Notes under the pieces: generated by a model
Told to the model about the DNA's origin: nothing
The model's database searches: none
What the model saw: only the letters and a program-made list of their open reading frames with translations
NCBI RefSeq assembly: GCF_947492645.1
Contig: NZ_CANLMZ010000006.1
Span: forward strand, 186,001-250,000
Reading direction: 5' to 3'
DNA length: 64,000 nt
DNA from: an uncultured Pontibacter sp.
GTDB lineage: Bacteria; Bacteroidota; Bacteroidia; Cytophagales; Hymenobacteraceae
Position numbers and translations under genes: made by a program
Part shown: one piece after another, positions 1 through 8,163 of the stretch
Layout of the letters: each line of letters opens with the position of its first letter
Numbering within the stretch: the stretch's first letter is position 1

Positions 1-468
1 CAGGAGTATAGCCACAAAACTAAACACGATGAGGTCTTCGCCCACAAGCGAGGCTGCTTTACCAAACAGGAATTTGTCGAGGCCGCTTTGTGCCGCATTG
101 CCTGAGTGCTGAATAGAAGTGAGCAGCAGTATGCCGATGCCAAAAAAAACCGACAGTACCAGGCCAATGGCCGTGTCTTCTTTGATGCGGGACCGTGAGG
201 TAATGAAGTCTATGAGTATAAGCGAAAGCCAACCAGTTATAAAAGCCCCAATTAAAAGAATCAGAGGATTTTTAGTGCCCGAAAGTATAAACGCAAGGCA
301 AACACCAGGCAAAACAGCGTGTGCTACAGCATCGCCTACCAGCGCTCTTTTACGCAGCAGCGTAAAACAACCCACCACCGCAGAACTGCCCGCCAGTAGT
401 ACCGAGCCCAGCGTCACAAATCGAACGTTGGCATCGGCAAAAGAGAAGAACTCTAAAAATTCTTTCAT
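1..468 (-). CDS. Metal ABC transporter permease (ZnuB/MntB type), 3' end outside window
   Basis: This is the N-terminal 156 residues of an integral membrane permease that would move Mn2+ or Zn2+ across the inner membrane; the rest lies beyond the window start. Translating the minus strand from the ATG at 468 gives MKEFLEFFSFADANVRF, several hydrophobic helices and the family motif region LLRKRALVGDAVAHAVLPG. It follows the cognate ATPase gene by 74 bp on the same strand, behind the binding protein and a DtxR-type regulator. The family call is secure from the motif and operon; the metal is inferred. Confidence 0.88.
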   Translation of the reverse strand, partial: MKEFLEFFSFADANVRFVTLGSVLLAGSSAVVGCFTLLRKRALVGDAVAHAVLPGVCLAFILSGTKNPLILLIGAFITGWLSLILIDFITSRSRIKEDTAIGLVLSVFFGIGILLLTSIQHSGNAAQSGLDKFLFGKAASLVGEDLIVFSFVAILL

Positions 469-542
469 GGGTGGTTTATACTTGTTTAATCGCTTTAAGC
501 TGCCTTTTTATACTTGTAGCGCCTCTGCTGCTGGTTTAAGTT

Positions 543-1334
543 TTACCTTTTCTCTCTGGACGGAAACTCCTGCTTGCGCAAAAGTTCGCCCACTTTGCTT
601 AATACCGTTAGCTTACCGCCGTAAGTCTGCTCGAGTAGTTGCTGCGTCAGTACTTTTTCGGTAGGGCCGGAGGCAACAAGGCGCATGTTCAGCAGCACCA
701 CCCAATCAAAGTAATCGGCAGCTGACTGCAGGTCGTGATGTACCACGATAACAGTCTTACCCTGGTCACGCATGGTGCGCAGCAGTTCGATGATCGCTGT
801 TTCAGTTGCAATGTCTACACCGGCGAAGGGCTCATCCATAAAGTATAAATCGGCATTTTGGGCAAGTGCCCGGGCCAGGAAAACGCGCTGCTGCTGCCCT
901 CCGGAGAGCTGCGATATCTGCCGGTCCGCATACGATTGCATGCCTACTTTTTCCAGGGCTTCCATGGCGGCATCTTTATCGGCTTTGCGTGGCCTGTTAA
1001 ATAGTCCCATTTTGCCATAACGCCCCATCAATACCACATCAAAAACCGAAGCCGGAAAATCCCAGTCTACAGATTCGCGCTGTGGCACATAGCTGATGCG
1101 TTTGCGTACTTCATTTATCGATTTATCAAACAAGCGCACATAGCCGCTTCCCGAAGGTAGTAAGTCCATCATGGCCTTTACCAACGTGGATTTACCTGCA
1201 CCGTTTGGCCCGATAACACCAACAAGTGCACCTGCCGGTAAAGTAAGGTCCACTCCCCACAAGACTGGCTTGCGGTCGTAGCTAACCGTAAGGTCATGTA
1301 CTTCTACAATAGGATTCTCTGCCTGCAGTATCAT
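543..1334 (-). CDS. Metal ABC transporter ATP-binding protein
   Basis: A 263-residue cytoplasmic ATPase that would power Mn2+/Zn2+ uptake. Walker A GPNGAGKST lies at residues 42-50, the signature LSGGQQQR near 143 and Walker B LYFMDEP near 163, so it should be catalytically complete. The length is normal for a single-domain metal-importer ATPase. It starts 3 bp after the stop of the substrate-binding gene, which suggests translational coupling within the operon regulator, binding protein, ATPase, permease. The 23S-like shadows on the opposite strand are not genes. Metal specificity is inferred from the neighbouring DtxR-family regulator. Confidence 0.93.
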   Translation of the reverse strand: MILQAENPIVEVHDLTVSYDRKPVLWGVDLTLPAGALVGVIGPNGAGKSTLVKAMMDLLPSGSGYVRLFDKSINEVRKRISYVPQRESVDWDFPASVFDVVLMGRYGKMGLFNRPRKADKDAAMEALEKVGMQSYADRQISQLSGGQQQRVFLARALAQNADLYFMDEPFAGVDIATETAIIELLRTMRDQGKTVIVVHHDLQSAADYFDWVVLLNMRLVASGPTEKVLTQQLLEQTYGGKLTVLSKVGELLRKQEFPSREKR

Positions 1335-1337
1335 GCG

Positions 1338-2273
1338 TTACTTTAATGAAGATACAATGGTGTTCACGTTGTGGCGTACCATGCCGATATAGGTTCCTTC
1401 TGGTGTGCCTGCCTCGCCTAGTGCATCGGAGTACAGGGTGCCGCCAATGGTAACTTTATGGCCTTTTTGCTCGCTGCCAATCACTACAGCCTCTATTGCC
1501 TTCGGCGACACAGATGATTCCACGAAAACGGCCTTTATCTTGTTTTCAGCTATCATAGTTACAAGCGAGGATACATCCTGTAGGCCAAACTCTGACACCG
1601 TGGATATACCTTGCAGGCCACGCACTTGTATGTTGTAGGCATCCCCGAAATACCCAAAGGCATCATGGGCGGTGATAAGGGTGCGCTGTGTGTCCGGTAT
1701 AGATGCAATTTCGGAAGTAACCCATTGGTGCAGCGCATCTAGTTGCTTTAAATAGGCTGCTGTATTTTTTTGGTATGCTGCTGCGTTCGCAGGGTCTTTT
1801 TTCTCGAGTTCCTGGCTAAGGTGTTGCACTACTTCTTTCCAAAGCATCACATCAAACCAAACGTGCGGGTCGTGGCTGTCCTGGAATTGCGGTGAGCGTT
1901 TTAGTTTAGCCTCTGGTATACTTTCGGCACCTGCAATCACCGTTTTCTGGCGGCTTAGCTTCTCCAGTACTTCACCCATTTTTCCTTCCAAGTGCAGACC
2001 GTTGTAAACGATCACGTCAGCCTGTGTTAATTTCTGGAGATCGCCTTGGGTGGCCTTGTACAGGTGCGGGTCTACGCCGCTGCCCATTACGGCCTCCACA
2101 TCTGCTGCGTCTCCTAGTATGTTTTGCACCGCATCTTTTAATATGCTGGTGGTGGTTACTACTTTCATGCGCTTGCCTGCTTCCATGGCACCTTTGGTCT
2201 CAGTTTGCGTGCAGGCTGAGGCAAAGAGCAGGAGCGTAAGGCAGAAAGAAAGTATAAGTCGGGTTATTTTCAT
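1338..2273 (-). CDS. Metal ABC transporter substrate-binding lipoprotein (ZnuA/MntA/TroA family)
   Basis: A 311-residue cluster A-I solute-binding protein, exported and lipid-anchored. The N-terminus has a hydrophobic signal and a lipobox ending at Cys21 (FASAC). Candidate metal ligands are His70 (GVDPHLYK), His137 (HDPHVWFD) and His203 (TAHDAFGYFG), with a C-terminal acidic ligand expected near LYSDALGE. It lacks the long His-rich loop of many Zn-specific ZnuA proteins, which together with the DtxR-type regulator slightly favours manganese. It is second in a four-gene operon and leaves only 3 bp before the ATPase start. Confidence 0.92.
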   Translation of the reverse strand: MKITRLILSFCLTLLLFASACTQTETKGAMEAGKRMKVVTTTSILKDAVQNILGDAADVEAVMGSGVDPHLYKATQGDLQKLTQADVIVYNGLHLEGKMGEVLEKLSRQKTVIAGAESIPEAKLKRSPQFQDSHDPHVWFDVMLWKEVVQHLSQELEKKDPANAAAYQKNTAAYLKQLDALHQWVTSEIASIPDTQRTLITAHDAFGYFGDAYNIQVRGLQGISTVSEFGLQDVSSLVTMIAENKIKAVFVESSVSPKAIEAVVIGSEQKGHKVTIGGTLYSDALGEAGTPEGTYIGMVRHNVNTIVSSLK

Positions 2274-2290
2274 AGTATAGTCAAGCTTGT

Positions 2291-2947
2291 TTAAGCAGAC
2301 AAAAAGATGTTCCTGGATACTTCAGAAGAGATTAGCATTTCCTTGCTTTCTTCTAGTATGATCTCTAATGAACTGTCGTAAGGTATTTTGTCAAGTATCC
2401 TGATGCGGGAGCCAAGGGAGATGCCCATTTTATCGAGGTACTGCAGGAACAGGGGCTGCGAATCGTTCACACCAACTACTAAGCCAGCCTCGTTTACTTC
2501 CATCTCAGCTAATAAGCGCTGCTTTTTTTCTTTCATCTCACCGGTTTCAGAGGGAATCGGGTCGCCATGCGGGTCAAACTGCGGGTGGCCCAAAAACTCA
2601 TCTAAACGTTTGGTAAGCAGGGTAGAGGAGATGTGCTCAAGTTCTTCAGCTACCTCATGCACTTCGTCCCAGTTAAATTTAAGTTTCTCAACCAGAAACA
2701 CTTCCCACAACCTGTGCTTGCGAATAATCTGCAGCGCAATGCGCTCTCCTTCTCCTGTTAAAGTTACACCACGGTATTTTACATAATTCACGATGCTTTT
2801 GCTGCTTAGCTTGCGTAGCATGTCTGTAACCGAAGCCGCTTTGGTATCCAATGCCTCCGCTATGGCGTTGGTATTAACCTCTTGCGAACCATTCTCCGAA
2901 AGCTTGTAAATAGCCTTTATGTAATTCTCTTCTGTGTAACTGTGCAC
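2291..2947 (-). CDS. DtxR/MntR-family metal-dependent transcriptional regulator
   Basis: A 218-residue repressor expected to bind DNA when loaded with Mn2+ or Fe2+. The N-terminal winged helix is recognisable (YTEENYIKAIYKLSE, then AIAEALDTKAASVTDMLRKL). It is followed by the metal-binding dimerisation helices (HRLWEVFLVEKL, HEVAEELEHI) and a C-terminal FeoA/SH3-like domain (residues about 150-218). It heads the metal ABC operon, 17 bp ahead of the binding protein, so autoregulation of the importer is likely. MntR versus IdeR-like specificity cannot be settled by eye. Confidence 0.9.
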   Translation of the reverse strand: MHSYTEENYIKAIYKLSENGSQEVNTNAIAEALDTKAASVTDMLRKLSSKSIVNYVKYRGVTLTGEGERIALQIIRKHRLWEVFLVEKLKFNWDEVHEVAEELEHISSTLLTKRLDEFLGHPQFDPHGDPIPSETGEMKEKKQRLLAEMEVNEAGLVVGVNDSQPLFLQYLDKMGISLGSRIRILDKIPYDSSLEIILEESKEMLISSEVSRNIFLSA

Positions 2948-2954
2948 TTTTTTG

Positions 2955-3105
2955 AATTTTGAATGAGTGGATGAGTGATTGAGCGAATGGGGGAGTACTG
3001 TGCTTTACCAATTCATTGCACTACACGCCATACAGGTGTCAGACGCTTTGTAATGCAGTTGGCTCTTGTACATCATGCATTCGCCCAATCACTCATTCAA
3101 AATTA
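2955..3105. repeat. Inverted repeat built from GAATGAGTG-type heptads
   Basis: The gap between fabH and the DtxR gene carries two inverted arms, 2955-2989 and 3078-3105, around an 88-bp centre. The left arm contains an extra 8-bp copy of gatgagtg relative to the right arm, so it has expanded or contracted. A related sequence sits at 49814-49844. It may be an interspersed intergenic element; its function is unknown. Confidence 0.6.
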
Positions 3106-3107
3106 TA

Positions 3108-4106
3108 CTACCAGCGGATAAGTGCAGAGGCCCAGGTAAAGCCACTACCAAACGCAGCAAGGCAAACAAGATCGCCTTCTTTGATACGGCCTTCTTCCAG
3201 GGCCTCGCTTAAAGCGATAGGAACTGAGGCAGCTGTTGTGTTGCCATACTTGTGTATGTTGCTCATCACTTTTTCAGAAGGCAAGCCCATTTTCTGCTGG
3301 ATATAAGAGGTAATGCGCAGGTTAGCCTGGTGCGGGATCAGCATATCGATATCCTCCGGCTTGTAACCGTTTTTCTGCAATGCCTCCATAATTACCTCCG
3401 GGAAACGGGTGACAGCATGCTTAAACACCATGTTGCCATTCATGTGCGGGTAAATAGAGCCGCTATCAAGCATTTCGTGCGTCAGGCGGTCCTTTTTGTT
3501 ACTGCCTGGGTCCAATACGGCCAGCTCTTCAGCAAATTCGCCATCAGCGTGCAAGTGCGTTGATAAGATGCCTTGTTCGTTGTTCTCGGATGGTGTTAGC
3601 ACCACGGCACCGGCACCGTCTCCGAAAATAACGGACACACCGCGGCCACGGGTCGTGAAATCCAAACCACTTGAGTGAATCTCGGAACCAACTACCAGCA
3701 CATTGTTATACATGCCGGTTTTGATGAATTGGTCTGCTACCGAAAGTGCATAAATAAAGCCAGAGCATTGGTTGCGCACATCTAAGGCAGGAATCTCTTT
3801 TATGCCCAGTTCGCGCTGCAACAGCACACCCGAACCAGGGAAAACATAGTCAGGGCTAAGGGTGGCAAACACGATCATGTCCAGATCTGTAGCCTCCAAA
3901 CCAGCCATTTTAAGGGCTTTCTGAGAGGCTTGTGCAGCCATGTTGGCGGTGGTGTCTACTCCTTCCTGAAAGTAACGGCGCTCTACAATCCCTGTTCGCT
4001 CACGGATCCACTCATCTGAGGTGTCCATCAGTTTTTCAAGGTCTTTGTTTGATACGATACGCTCAGGAACGTAATGGCCAACGCCGGATATTTTTGAGTT
4101 ACGCAT
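3108..4106 (-). CDS. fabH: Beta-ketoacyl-ACP synthase III
   Basis: A 332-residue thiolase-fold enzyme that condenses an acyl-CoA primer with malonyl-ACP to start fatty acid synthesis in the cytoplasm. The catalytic triad is visible: Cys114 in VRNQCSGFIYAL, His259 in IPHQANLR and Asn289 in HKYGNTTAASVP. Length is typical. The usual fabH partners (plsX, rpmF) are absent from this window, so it may be one of several KASIII paralogs common in Bacteroidota. It is the only gene between the GAATGAGTG repeat and the glycosyltransferase. Confidence 0.93.
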   Translation of the reverse strand: MRNSKISGVGHYVPERIVSNKDLEKLMDTSDEWIRERTGIVERRYFQEGVDTTANMAAQASQKALKMAGLEATDLDMIVFATLSPDYVFPGSGVLLQRELGIKEIPALDVRNQCSGFIYALSVADQFIKTGMYNNVLVVGSEIHSSGLDFTTRGRGVSVIFGDGAGAVVLTPSENNEQGILSTHLHADGEFAEELAVLDPGSNKKDRLTHEMLDSGSIYPHMNGNMVFKHAVTRFPEVIMEALQKNGYKPEDIDMLIPHQANLRITSYIQQKMGLPSEKVMSNIHKYGNTTAASVPIALSEALEEGRIKEGDLVCLAAFGSGFTWASALIRW

Positions 4107-4169
4107 ATTAGTTTGTTTTTAATATTACAAATATACTGATTTCTATTGAGTTTAGATTCGTCTAAAAAA

Positions 4170-5315
4170 TTATTTTGCAGGGTGGTTTAGCTCTAGCGCC
4201 TTTTTTACGATGCTTTGTAAAACGGATTCTTCCTGTTCCCAAAAAATGGTTTGTGGTATACCCAAAGTATAAAAGCTGCTTTGCTGTAATTGCTGCAAGA
4301 GTGCAGGGGCATGTATATTACTAAAATCTACTGAAATACCCGACTGATGCTGTTGTACTACATCCTGCCAGATGGGGTTGTACGTAATGAGCAGCGGTAG
4401 CGCATGGGCCATGTATTCGTATAGTTTGGTTGGCATGCACCGAAAAGTGCTTTCGTTCGGTTGGTAAGGGAGCAGGCCCACGTTGCACCTGGCCATTTCT
4501 TCTATAATCCGGGCGTGCGGCACTAGTTTTTCGCCACCTGTAACTGTAATGTACTTTTTGCCGGCAGTTTGCTGCTGCACTTTCTGCCAGGTATCCTTGT
4601 TGGCGCAATAGCCTATTATGGTTAAGGTTGTATCTGGTTTTAAAGTATAAAATTTATCAGCCAGTTCTATCGCATCAAATATGCCGTATTCCGCTGCAAT
4701 GGTACCAGAATACAGGAGGCGTAGCGGTTGGTCTTTTAGGTTTACAGGTGTTGCAGGCGTTTGGTAGCCCACATGCTTTTTATACTTGTTTTCGAGTATG
4801 GTATAGCGATGCTGCAGAAATGGTAACTCTTGGGCATAGCTTCGTTCAGCAAGTATAAAATGCGACACAGCAGGGGCTACAGCTTTTTCGATGCTGCCTA
4901 CCCCAAAAGAGAGCAATCTTTTTAAGGCGCCGTTGTAGTTGTGCTGCTTGCGCAGGTTTAAAGTATAGTTTTCTTGCACATCATACACCAGTTTTGCTTT
5001 ATACTTGCGGCAGTACAGGTTACTTGCCAGCAGCAGCTCGTGCGTACATGCTATAACTACTTGTGGTTTTAGTGATACAAGTAAGCGGAAGAATTTAAGC
5101 TGAGCAGCAACTCTGCCTAAGCTCAGGCGCTTAAAATTGAATAAGGGGTGGAAAAAGATATTGGCAGGAGCTGAATCGGGTACCGGTGCAGCGTAGCCGC
5201 AAATGTGCACTTCTGTACCGGTTACATGGCTCAGCGACAGCCCCAGTTTTTCGTACATGCGGGTGTCGTTCACCGGTTTCAAAAGCGAGGCAATTACAAT
5301 TCTCTTTTCAGACAT
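4170..5315 (-). CDS. Glycosyltransferase, GT4-like
   Basis: A 381-residue GT-B fold protein predicted to move a sugar from a nucleotide donor onto a glycan or lipid acceptor. The N-terminal Rossmann half begins with IVIASLLKPVNDTRMYEKLG. The C-terminal half has the family pattern with LYSGTIAAEYG, then an E-rich region ending in MPTKLYEYMAHALPLLIT, where the KxxEYMA motif fits a nucleotide-sugar site. No signal peptide or membrane segment is evident, so it should act on the cytoplasmic face. It is divergent from dapD. The donor and acceptor are unknown. Confidence 0.8.
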   Translation of the reverse strand: MSEKRIVIASLLKPVNDTRMYEKLGLSLSHVTGTEVHICGYAAPVPDSAPANIFFHPLFNFKRLSLGRVAAQLKFFRLLVSLKPQVVIACTHELLLASNLYCRKYKAKLVYDVQENYTLNLRKQHNYNGALKRLLSFGVGSIEKAVAPAVSHFILAERSYAQELPFLQHRYTILENKYKKHVGYQTPATPVNLKDQPLRLLYSGTIAAEYGIFDAIELADKFYTLKPDTTLTIIGYCANKDTWQKVQQQTAGKKYITVTGGEKLVPHARIIEEMARCNVGLLPYQPNESTFRCMPTKLYEYMAHALPLLITYNPIWQDVVQQHQSGISVDFSNIHAPALLQQLQQSSFYTLGIPQTIFWEQEESVLQSIVKKALELNHPAK

Positions 5316-5328
5316 CGTCTAAATTTAA

Positions 5329-5336
5329 TACTTTTG
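5329..5336 (+). promoter_or_regulatory. Bacteroidota -7 box upstream of dapD
   Basis: TACTTTTG matches the Bacteroidota -7 consensus TAnnTTTG and lies 30 bp before the chosen dapD ATG. The -33 TTTG element is not clear. Confidence 0.5.
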
Positions 5337-5365
5337 CGCATTATTCTTACTTAACTAGATTAGAC

Positions 5366-6178
5366 ATGGCGCTAAGAGAAATAATAGAACTGGCCTGGGA
5401 TAACCGCGAACTTTTGCAGGAAAGCAATACTGTAGAGGCTATCCGCGCTGTAATAGAGGAACTTGACAAAGGAACGCTGCGCGTAGCCGAACCCAATGGC
5501 GACGATTGGCAGGTGAATGAGTGGGTTAAAAAAGCGGTGCTGATGTACTTTCCAATCCAGTCGATGAAGACTATTGAGGTAGGGCCGTTTGAGTTTCATG
5601 ATAAGATAGCGCTGAAGCGTAATTACGAGCAACTGGGTGTACGCGTAGTGCCTCATGCTGTGGCGCGCTATGGTGCTTACCTGGCAAAAGGCGTTATCAT
5701 GATGCCTTCTTATGTTAACATCGGCGCTTACGTTGATTCGGGTACGATGGTAGATACCTGGGCAACAGTAGGCAGTTGCGCACAGGTTGGTAAAAACGTG
5801 CACTTAAGTGGTGGCGTTGGTCTTGGCGGCGTGCTGGAGCCTGTGCAGGCCGCTCCTGTTATTATCGAAGATGGCGCCTTTATCGGGTCCAGAAGCATAT
5901 TGGTGGAAGGTTGCCGTATAGGTAAAGAGGCTGTTATTGGTGCAGGTGTAACCATTACAGGGAGCTCTAAAATAATAGACGTAACAGGCAGCGAGCAGAA
6001 AATCTACAATGGCTATGTACCGCCTCGCTCAGTTGTTATTCCGGGTTCTTATACAAAGCGCTTCCCTGCAGGCGACTTCCAGGTGCCTTGCGCCTTAATT
6101 ATTGGGCAGCGTAAAGAAAGCACCGATCTGAAGACATCCCTGAACGACGCACTTCGCGATAACGCTGTAGCTGTTTAA
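5366..6178 (+). CDS. dapD: 2,3,4,5-tetrahydropyridine-2,6-dicarboxylate N-succinyltransferase
   Basis: A 270-residue left-handed beta-helix acyltransferase that succinylates tetrahydrodipicolinate in the lysine/meso-diaminopimelate pathway, using succinyl-CoA in the cytoplasm. Hexapeptide repeats are obvious (VNIGAYVDSGTMVDTW, GGVGLGGVLEP, AFIGSRSILVEGCRIG). The open frame extends further 5', but the ATG at 5366 (MALREIIELAWDNREL) gives the normal family length, follows a TAnnTTTG box, and leaves the overlap with the glycosyltransferase uncoded. A rho-independent terminator follows. Confidence 0.95.
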   Translation: MALREIIELAWDNRELLQESNTVEAIRAVIEELDKGTLRVAEPNGDDWQVNEWVKKAVLMYFPIQSMKTIEVGPFEFHDKIALKRNYEQLGVRVVPHAVARYGAYLAKGVIMMPSYVNIGAYVDSGTMVDTWATVGSCAQVGKNVHLSGGVGLGGVLEPVQAAPVIIEDGAFIGSRSILVEGCRIGKEAVIGAGVTITGSSKIIDVTGSEQKIYNGYVPPRSVVIPGSYTKRFPAGDFQVPCALIIGQRKESTDLKTSLNDALRDNAVAV

Positions 6179-6226
6179 TTTCAGCTTAGCTTTACTCCAG
6201 GCAAAACTTTTAAATTTATACTTCAG

Positions 6227-6260
6227 GAGCCTCTGCCATTTTGGGAGAGGCTCTTTATTT
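6227..6260 (+). terminator. Rho-independent terminator of dapD
   Basis: The 8-bp stem GAGCCTCT/AGAGGCTC is separated by 11 nt and followed by CTTTATTT. Confidence 0.75.
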
Positions 6261-6297
6261 AAAAGCTGCTAGGAATATGCATTCATGGTTAACCTTT

Positions 6298-6344
6298 CTA
6301 AAAGCAAAAGCCCTGGCATTTAATGCCAGGGCTTTTGCTTTTAG
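6298..6344. terminator. Bidirectional terminator, 23-bp perfect arms
   Basis: Arms 6298-6320 and 6322-6344 are perfectly complementary around one base. The GC-rich core (GCCCTGGCATT) is flanked by A-rich and T-rich ends, so it can stop transcription from both convergent genes. Confidence 0.85.
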
Positions 6345-6371
6345 CTTATGTACCAGTTAATAGCAGCAAGC

Positions 6372-7262
6372 TTATTTCTTAAACCTATCGGCTACAATAA
6401 GTTCTTTGGTGCCATGCGTCCAAGAATAGAAGCCCTGGCCGGTTTTAATGCCTTTGTGGCCAGCCTGTACCATGTTTACCAATAACGGGCATGGGGCATA
6501 CTTTGGATTGCCAAAGCCGTCGTGCAGTACGTTAAGTATAGAAAGGCACACGTCCAGGCCAATAAAGTCGGCTAATTGCAGCGGGCCCATTGGGTGCGCC
6601 ATACCTAGTTTCATAATCGTATCAATTTCCTCAACACCAGCCACCCCTTCGTAAAGGCTGTAAATGGCTTCGTTAATCATCGGCATCAGGATACGGTTTG
6701 CCACAAAGCCTGGGTAGTCGTTACACTCGGTAGGTACTTTGCCTAGCTGCAGCGAAATATCCATTATCTCCCTTGTTACCGCATCAGAAGTAGAGTAACC
6801 ACGGATAATCTCAACCAACTTCATTACAGGCACCGGGTTCATAAAGTGCATCCCAATCACTTTATCCGGGCGGTCTGTAACGGATGCAATCTTAGTTATA
6901 GAGATAGAGGATGTGTTAGAAGCAAGTATGGCTTCCGGCTTGGTAAAGCTATTCAGGTCACGGAAGATCTTAAGTTTCAGGTCTACGTTTTCTGTAGCGG
7001 CCTCTACCACCAGGTCAGCTTCTTTTACGCCTTCCTGCATGCTTGTATAGGTGGTGATATTTTTAAGCGTATGCTCTTTTTGCTCTTCTGTTAAATTGCC
7101 TTTCGCCACAATGCGGTCAAGGTTTTTAGAGATGGTGCCTAACGCTTTCTGTAAGGCGTTCTCAGAAATATCTACAAGCGAAACATGAAAACCATTTTGG
7201 GCAAAAACATGTGCAATGCCATTTCCCATGGTGCCAGAACCTATAACGGCTATTTTTTTCAT
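6372..7262 (-). CDS. 3-hydroxyacyl-CoA (3-hydroxybutyryl-CoA) dehydrogenase
   Basis: A 296-residue NAD-dependent dehydrogenase interconverting 3-hydroxyacyl-CoA and 3-oxoacyl-CoA in fatty acid or butanoate metabolism. The N-terminal dinucleotide motif GSGTMGNGIAH, the substrate/NAD region ASNTSSISIT, and the catalytic motif MHFMNPVPVMKLVEII are all present. The C-terminal helical domain (ADFIGLDVCLSILNVL) is full length. It is a stand-alone enzyme, not fused to a hydratase as in FadB. It is convergent with dapD. Confidence 0.93.
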   Translation of the reverse strand: MKKIAVIGSGTMGNGIAHVFAQNGFHVSLVDISENALQKALGTISKNLDRIVAKGNLTEEQKEHTLKNITTYTSMQEGVKEADLVVEAATENVDLKLKIFRDLNSFTKPEAILASNTSSISITKIASVTDRPDKVIGMHFMNPVPVMKLVEIIRGYSTSDAVTREIMDISLQLGKVPTECNDYPGFVANRILMPMINEAIYSLYEGVAGVEEIDTIMKLGMAHPMGPLQLADFIGLDVCLSILNVLHDGFGNPKYAPCPLLVNMVQAGHKGIKTGQGFYSWTHGTKELIVADRFKK

Positions 7263-7699
7263 ATATGGGTTATTTCTTGTTGTGTTTATATATACAAAAT
7301 TACTATAAATAAGCGTAAGCTACCTTATTTAGTTTTCTGTATTGGAAGACTTCAATTTTTGTGTTGCACTATTTTGAGTCTGGAGGCCGTATGCGATCTG
7401 AATTGACAGGACAAAGGACAGGATGTGTCGGTGAAATGAGGAGGAGGGAGATGAGAGTGTAATAGTTTGTTTTATAGCTGTTTGACTTGTATTTAAGTTC
7501 CTGATAAGAAAATGCTGCTTATAAACATGTCCTGTATTTAAAATAAAAACATGCCTTTATTTTAATCCTTTTATACATGTGCCCGTAAAAGGGAGAAACA
7601 GAAAAATACAAATGCTATATTTTGTAACATTCGATGTACTAGAAGAGTATGTGGTGAAACAAAAGCGCATTTGTTCATAAACAATAAGACAAACAAACT
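7263..7699. other. 437-bp intergenic region with no gene seen
   Basis: No open frame with credible coding character and no tRNA-like or riboswitch-like fold was recognised. It must hold the divergent promoters for the dehydrogenase and the small membrane protein pair, but no clean TTTG-N19-TAnnTTTG promoter was found. Confidence 0.5.
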
Positions 7700-7852
7700 A
7701 TGGGAAATTTACTGTATATAATTGCTGTAGTGCTGGTCATCTTCTGGTTGGTCGGCTTCCTGGGATTCCCGGACGCAGTAGGAGGTATCATTCACGTACT
7801 GTTAGTATTGGCAGTAATTGCCGTGCTACTAAGATTAATTCGCGGAACTTAA
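7700..7852 (+). CDS. Small lmo0937-family membrane protein, copy 1
   Basis: A 50-residue, almost wholly hydrophobic protein beginning MGNLLYIIAVVLVIFWLVG and ending LLRLIRGT. Two membrane-spanning stretches are separated by a conserved LGFPDAVGGIIH turn, matching the widespread lmo0937-type small membrane family of unknown role. An ATG start with AAACAAACT upstream is plausible. A near-identical paralog lies 71 bp downstream, and the two are probably cotranscribed up to the strong terminator at 8098. Confidence 0.88.
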   Translation: MGNLLYIIAVVLVIFWLVGFLGFPDAVGGIIHVLLVLAVIAVLLRLIRGT

Positions 7853-7923
7853 CCTGTTCTGCAAAAAATCGTTAGAAATAGTAATCAATAATTATTAAAA
7901 GAACTCACTAAACAAATAAAACT

Positions 7924-8073
7924 ATGGGAAATTTATTGTATATAATAGCTGTAGTACTTGTAATCTTCTGGCTGATCGGATTCTTAGGATTCCCTGATGC
8001 AGTAGGCGGCTTGATTCACATTTTACTTGTGATCGCTATCATTGTAGTACTGTTACGACTTATACGGGGCTAA
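7924..8073 (+). CDS. Small lmo0937-family membrane protein, copy 2
   Basis: A 49-residue paralog of the preceding gene, with the same MGNLLYIIAVVLVIFWL start and LGFPDAVGG turn. It differs mainly by conservative hydrophobic swaps and loss of the last Thr. Synonymous differences are common between the two copies while the protein is kept, which suggests purifying selection after tandem duplication. Function unknown; small proteins of this kind are often associated with envelope stress in other bacteria. Confidence 0.88.
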   Translation: MGNLLYIIAVVLVIFWLIGFLGFPDAVGGLIHILLVIAIIVVLLRLIRG

Positions 8074-8097
8074 ATTTTACAATTAGCCTATTCTATT

Positions 8098-8160
8098 AAT
8101 AGAGCACAAACAAAAAAGGCTGCCAGGTAAACTGGCAGCCTTTTTTGTTTGTGCTCTATT
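8098..8160. terminator. Bidirectional terminator, 29-bp perfect arms
   Basis: Arms 8098-8126 and 8132-8160 are perfectly complementary around GTAAA. The core GGCTGCCAG is bordered by a six-A and six-T tract and the symmetry continues 12 bp further outward. It serves the small membrane pair (+) and the barrel gene (-). Confidence 0.9.
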
Positions 8161-8163
8161 GTT

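Noticed and set aside
119..664. A 181-residue forward open frame at the left edge
   Set aside because: It is antisense to a clear metal-transporter permease whose translation shows family motifs.
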